This document shows, in pieces, positions 34,941 to 35,940 of a stretch of DNA of 35,940 nt. This DNA comes from RGIG8306 sp964566025 (GTDB lineage Bacteria; Bacillota; Clostridia; Lachnospirales; Lachnospiraceae). Position 1 is the stretch's first letter, and each line of letters begins with the position of its first letter. Below the pieces are notes generated by a model. That model made no database searches. It was not told the DNA's origin and saw only the letters and a program-made list of their open reading frames with translations. The stretch is from contig CAZMHF010000018.1 of NCBI GenBank assembly GCA_964566025.1, positions 1-35,940 of the forward strand, in the 5' to 3' direction. Position numbers and translations under genes: made by a program.

Positions 34941-34985
34941 AATAGGAGAATTGAAAACCATTGAACGGTTTTCAATTCTCCTATT
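34941..34985. terminator. Long perfect hairpin between convergent genes
   Basis: A perfect 19-bp inverted repeat (34941-34959 and 34967-34985) with a 7-nt loop fills the gap between the fumarase beta gene and the convergent hydrolase. On the minus strand four T follow directly; on the plus strand there is no T-run (GTGTGTG). It probably ends transcription from the right and may protect mRNA ends from the left. Confidence 0.65.
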
Positions 34986-34999
34986 GTGTGTGTACAATT

Positions 35000-35878
35000 T
35001 TATTTTTTGTGGATAAAGAACATATTATTCTCTATAAATGTGTAAAGAATACCTTCATCAATCAAATAAGAAACATAAGAACGAACCATACTACCAATTA
35101 GCGCATGCTGAATTTCATTCAGCGTTAATTCATAGTGATCAAAAAGTTTTTTAATGATGTCTTCAAAGGTAAGCGGTGTTTCGCATAAAGAAGTAATCAA
35201 CGTAGCAATATCATGTATAACAGAAATATTATAGTCGGCAAGCTCATCAACACAGGTGAGTGGCTCAACATGAGCAGAAACAAATAAGGAAGCGTTGATA
35301 TTTTTTAGTTCATGAAGTGTTTCAAGCGTTGTCTTAATGTCGTAATTATAAATAATGCGATATTTTTGAATAACCTCTTTACTAGCAAGGGTATCACTAA
35401 TAAAGACAATATCGTCATCCGTTCGAACACCAATCATCCCATTGCTATGGCCGTGAAGTGGGAAATACGATAAGCCTTCTGGTAGGGAGGCTTCTTCAAT
35501 AGGAAAGCATTTGCTTGGCTTTGCATAAAGTGCACGATGTAATAAACCTTTGTGCGGAAAACCGCCAAATAAAAAAGAGCTTTCTAAGGTTGTATGTTCA
35601 ACAAATACCTGGTCTGGCCCATAAGCATAAGCAGGGCAATCATATTTTTTTTGTAAATACGCATTTCCAGCAATATGGTCGGCGTGAAAATGGGTATTGA
35701 TAATACCTTTTAAGTGCCAGCCTTTTTCAATACAAACATCACTGATTTTTTTGCCCATCTTCTCAAAGCTACCCGTATCAATAACAAAGACATCATCCTC
35801 GTTGTATTGATAAAAACCAATACGAGATGGACAATCAATATAATATGTATGTGCTCCAACTTGAATCAATTCATTCAT
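35000..35878 (-). CDS. Metallo-beta-lactamase-fold hydrolase
   Basis: The 292-residue protein has the MBL metal-binding motif THFHADH at 62-68 (H63, H65, D67, H68), further ligands in LHGHSNG and ISDTLAS, and SAHVEP later. The last 60 residues look like a small helical or winged-helix add-on. Such glyoxalase-II-like hydrolases act on diverse substrates, and the reaction cannot be named. The ATG at 35878 has CGGAGG upstream. It runs against the replication direction, alone. Confidence 0.85.
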   Translation of the reverse strand: MNELIQVGAHTYYIDCPSRIGFYQYNEDDVFVIDTGSFEKMGKKISDVCIEKGWHLKGIINTHFHADHIAGNAYLQKKYDCPAYAYGPDQVFVEHTTLESSFLFGGFPHKGLLHRALYAKPSKCFPIEEASLPEGLSYFPLHGHSNGMIGVRTDDDIVFISDTLASKEVIQKYRIIYNYDIKTTLETLHELKNINASLFVSAHVEPLTCVDELADYNISVIHDIATLITSLCETPLTFEDIIKKLFDHYELTLNEIQHALIGSMVRSYVSYLIDEGILYTFIENNMFFIHKK

Positions 35879-35898
35879 AGTAAAATCCTCCGAAGAAT

Positions 35899-35926
35899 AT
35901 TATAACACAGGATGAGTTAGTGACAA
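35899..35926 (-). promoter_or_regulatory. Promoter of the MBL-fold hydrolase gene
   Basis: On the minus strand TTGTCA (35926-35921) and TATAAT (35904-35899) are separated by 16 bp. The predicted transcript has a very short leader of about 14 nt that begins at the ribosome binding site. Confidence 0.65.
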
Positions 35927-35940
35927 TACATAAATATCAC

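Overview
The window looks like a low-GC Gram-positive anaerobe of the class Clostridia, most likely Lachnospiraceae. The evidence is the chromosome-origin gene order (rsmG-mnmG-mnmE-jag-yidC-yidD-rnpA-rpmH / dnaA-dnaN-S4 protein-recF-gyrB-gyrA), AGGAGG-type ribosome binding sites, TTGACA/TATAAT promoters, a fermentative bifunctional AdhE, a two-subunit Fe-S fumarase, and DUF3881 and DUF4446 proteins. The family assignment is inference from protein resemblance; no database search was run.

Layout. Bases 1-1220 are mobile-element debris: the tail of a large serine recombinase, then a beheaded Maff2-type gene and an intact VirB6/TrbL-like gene of a Tn1549-type conjugative element. Bases 1221-2231 hold the C-terminal part of an FtsX-like ABC permease, and 2308-4716 a P-type cation ATPase. 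A 100-N scaffold gap (4817-4916) is flanked by an exact 55-bp duplication, so it is probably an artificial gap between overlapping contigs. Bases 4971-8525 (minus strand) encode a DHHW protein, an MBOAT acyltransferase and a DUF3881 protein, probably one surface-polymer O-acetylation operon. Bases 8600-11253 (minus strand) are the most interesting part: a consensus promoter, a probable cobalamin riboswitch with a terminator, and two membrane-anchored extracellular proteins with DUF4430 (transcobalamin-like) domains, one of which also has an alpha/alpha-barrel (prenyltransferase-repeat) domain. This resembles the two-domain plan of animal intrinsic factor/transcobalamin. A divergent orphan membrane protein follows (11365-12045), then adhE (12121-14724) with a perfect-consensus promoter overlapped by a Rex-like operator.

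From 14926 the window is the replication-origin neighbourhood. DUF4446, parB and parA are followed by a 600-bp intergenic region with two perfect parS sites. Then comes the eight-gene rpmH-to-rsmG operon (tRNA modification, membrane insertion, RNase P) read leftwards from a perfect promoter, and oriC with DnaA boxes at 24742-24857. dnaA, a second AT-rich origin-like region, dnaN, an S4 protein, recF, gyrB and gyrA are read rightwards. Fumarase alpha and beta subunits follow, and the window ends with a convergent metallo-beta-lactamase-fold hydrolase. Almost all genes point away from oriC; the exceptions are the mobile/ATPase block, the orphan membrane protein and the MBL hydrolase.

No tRNA, rRNA or CRISPR array was seen.
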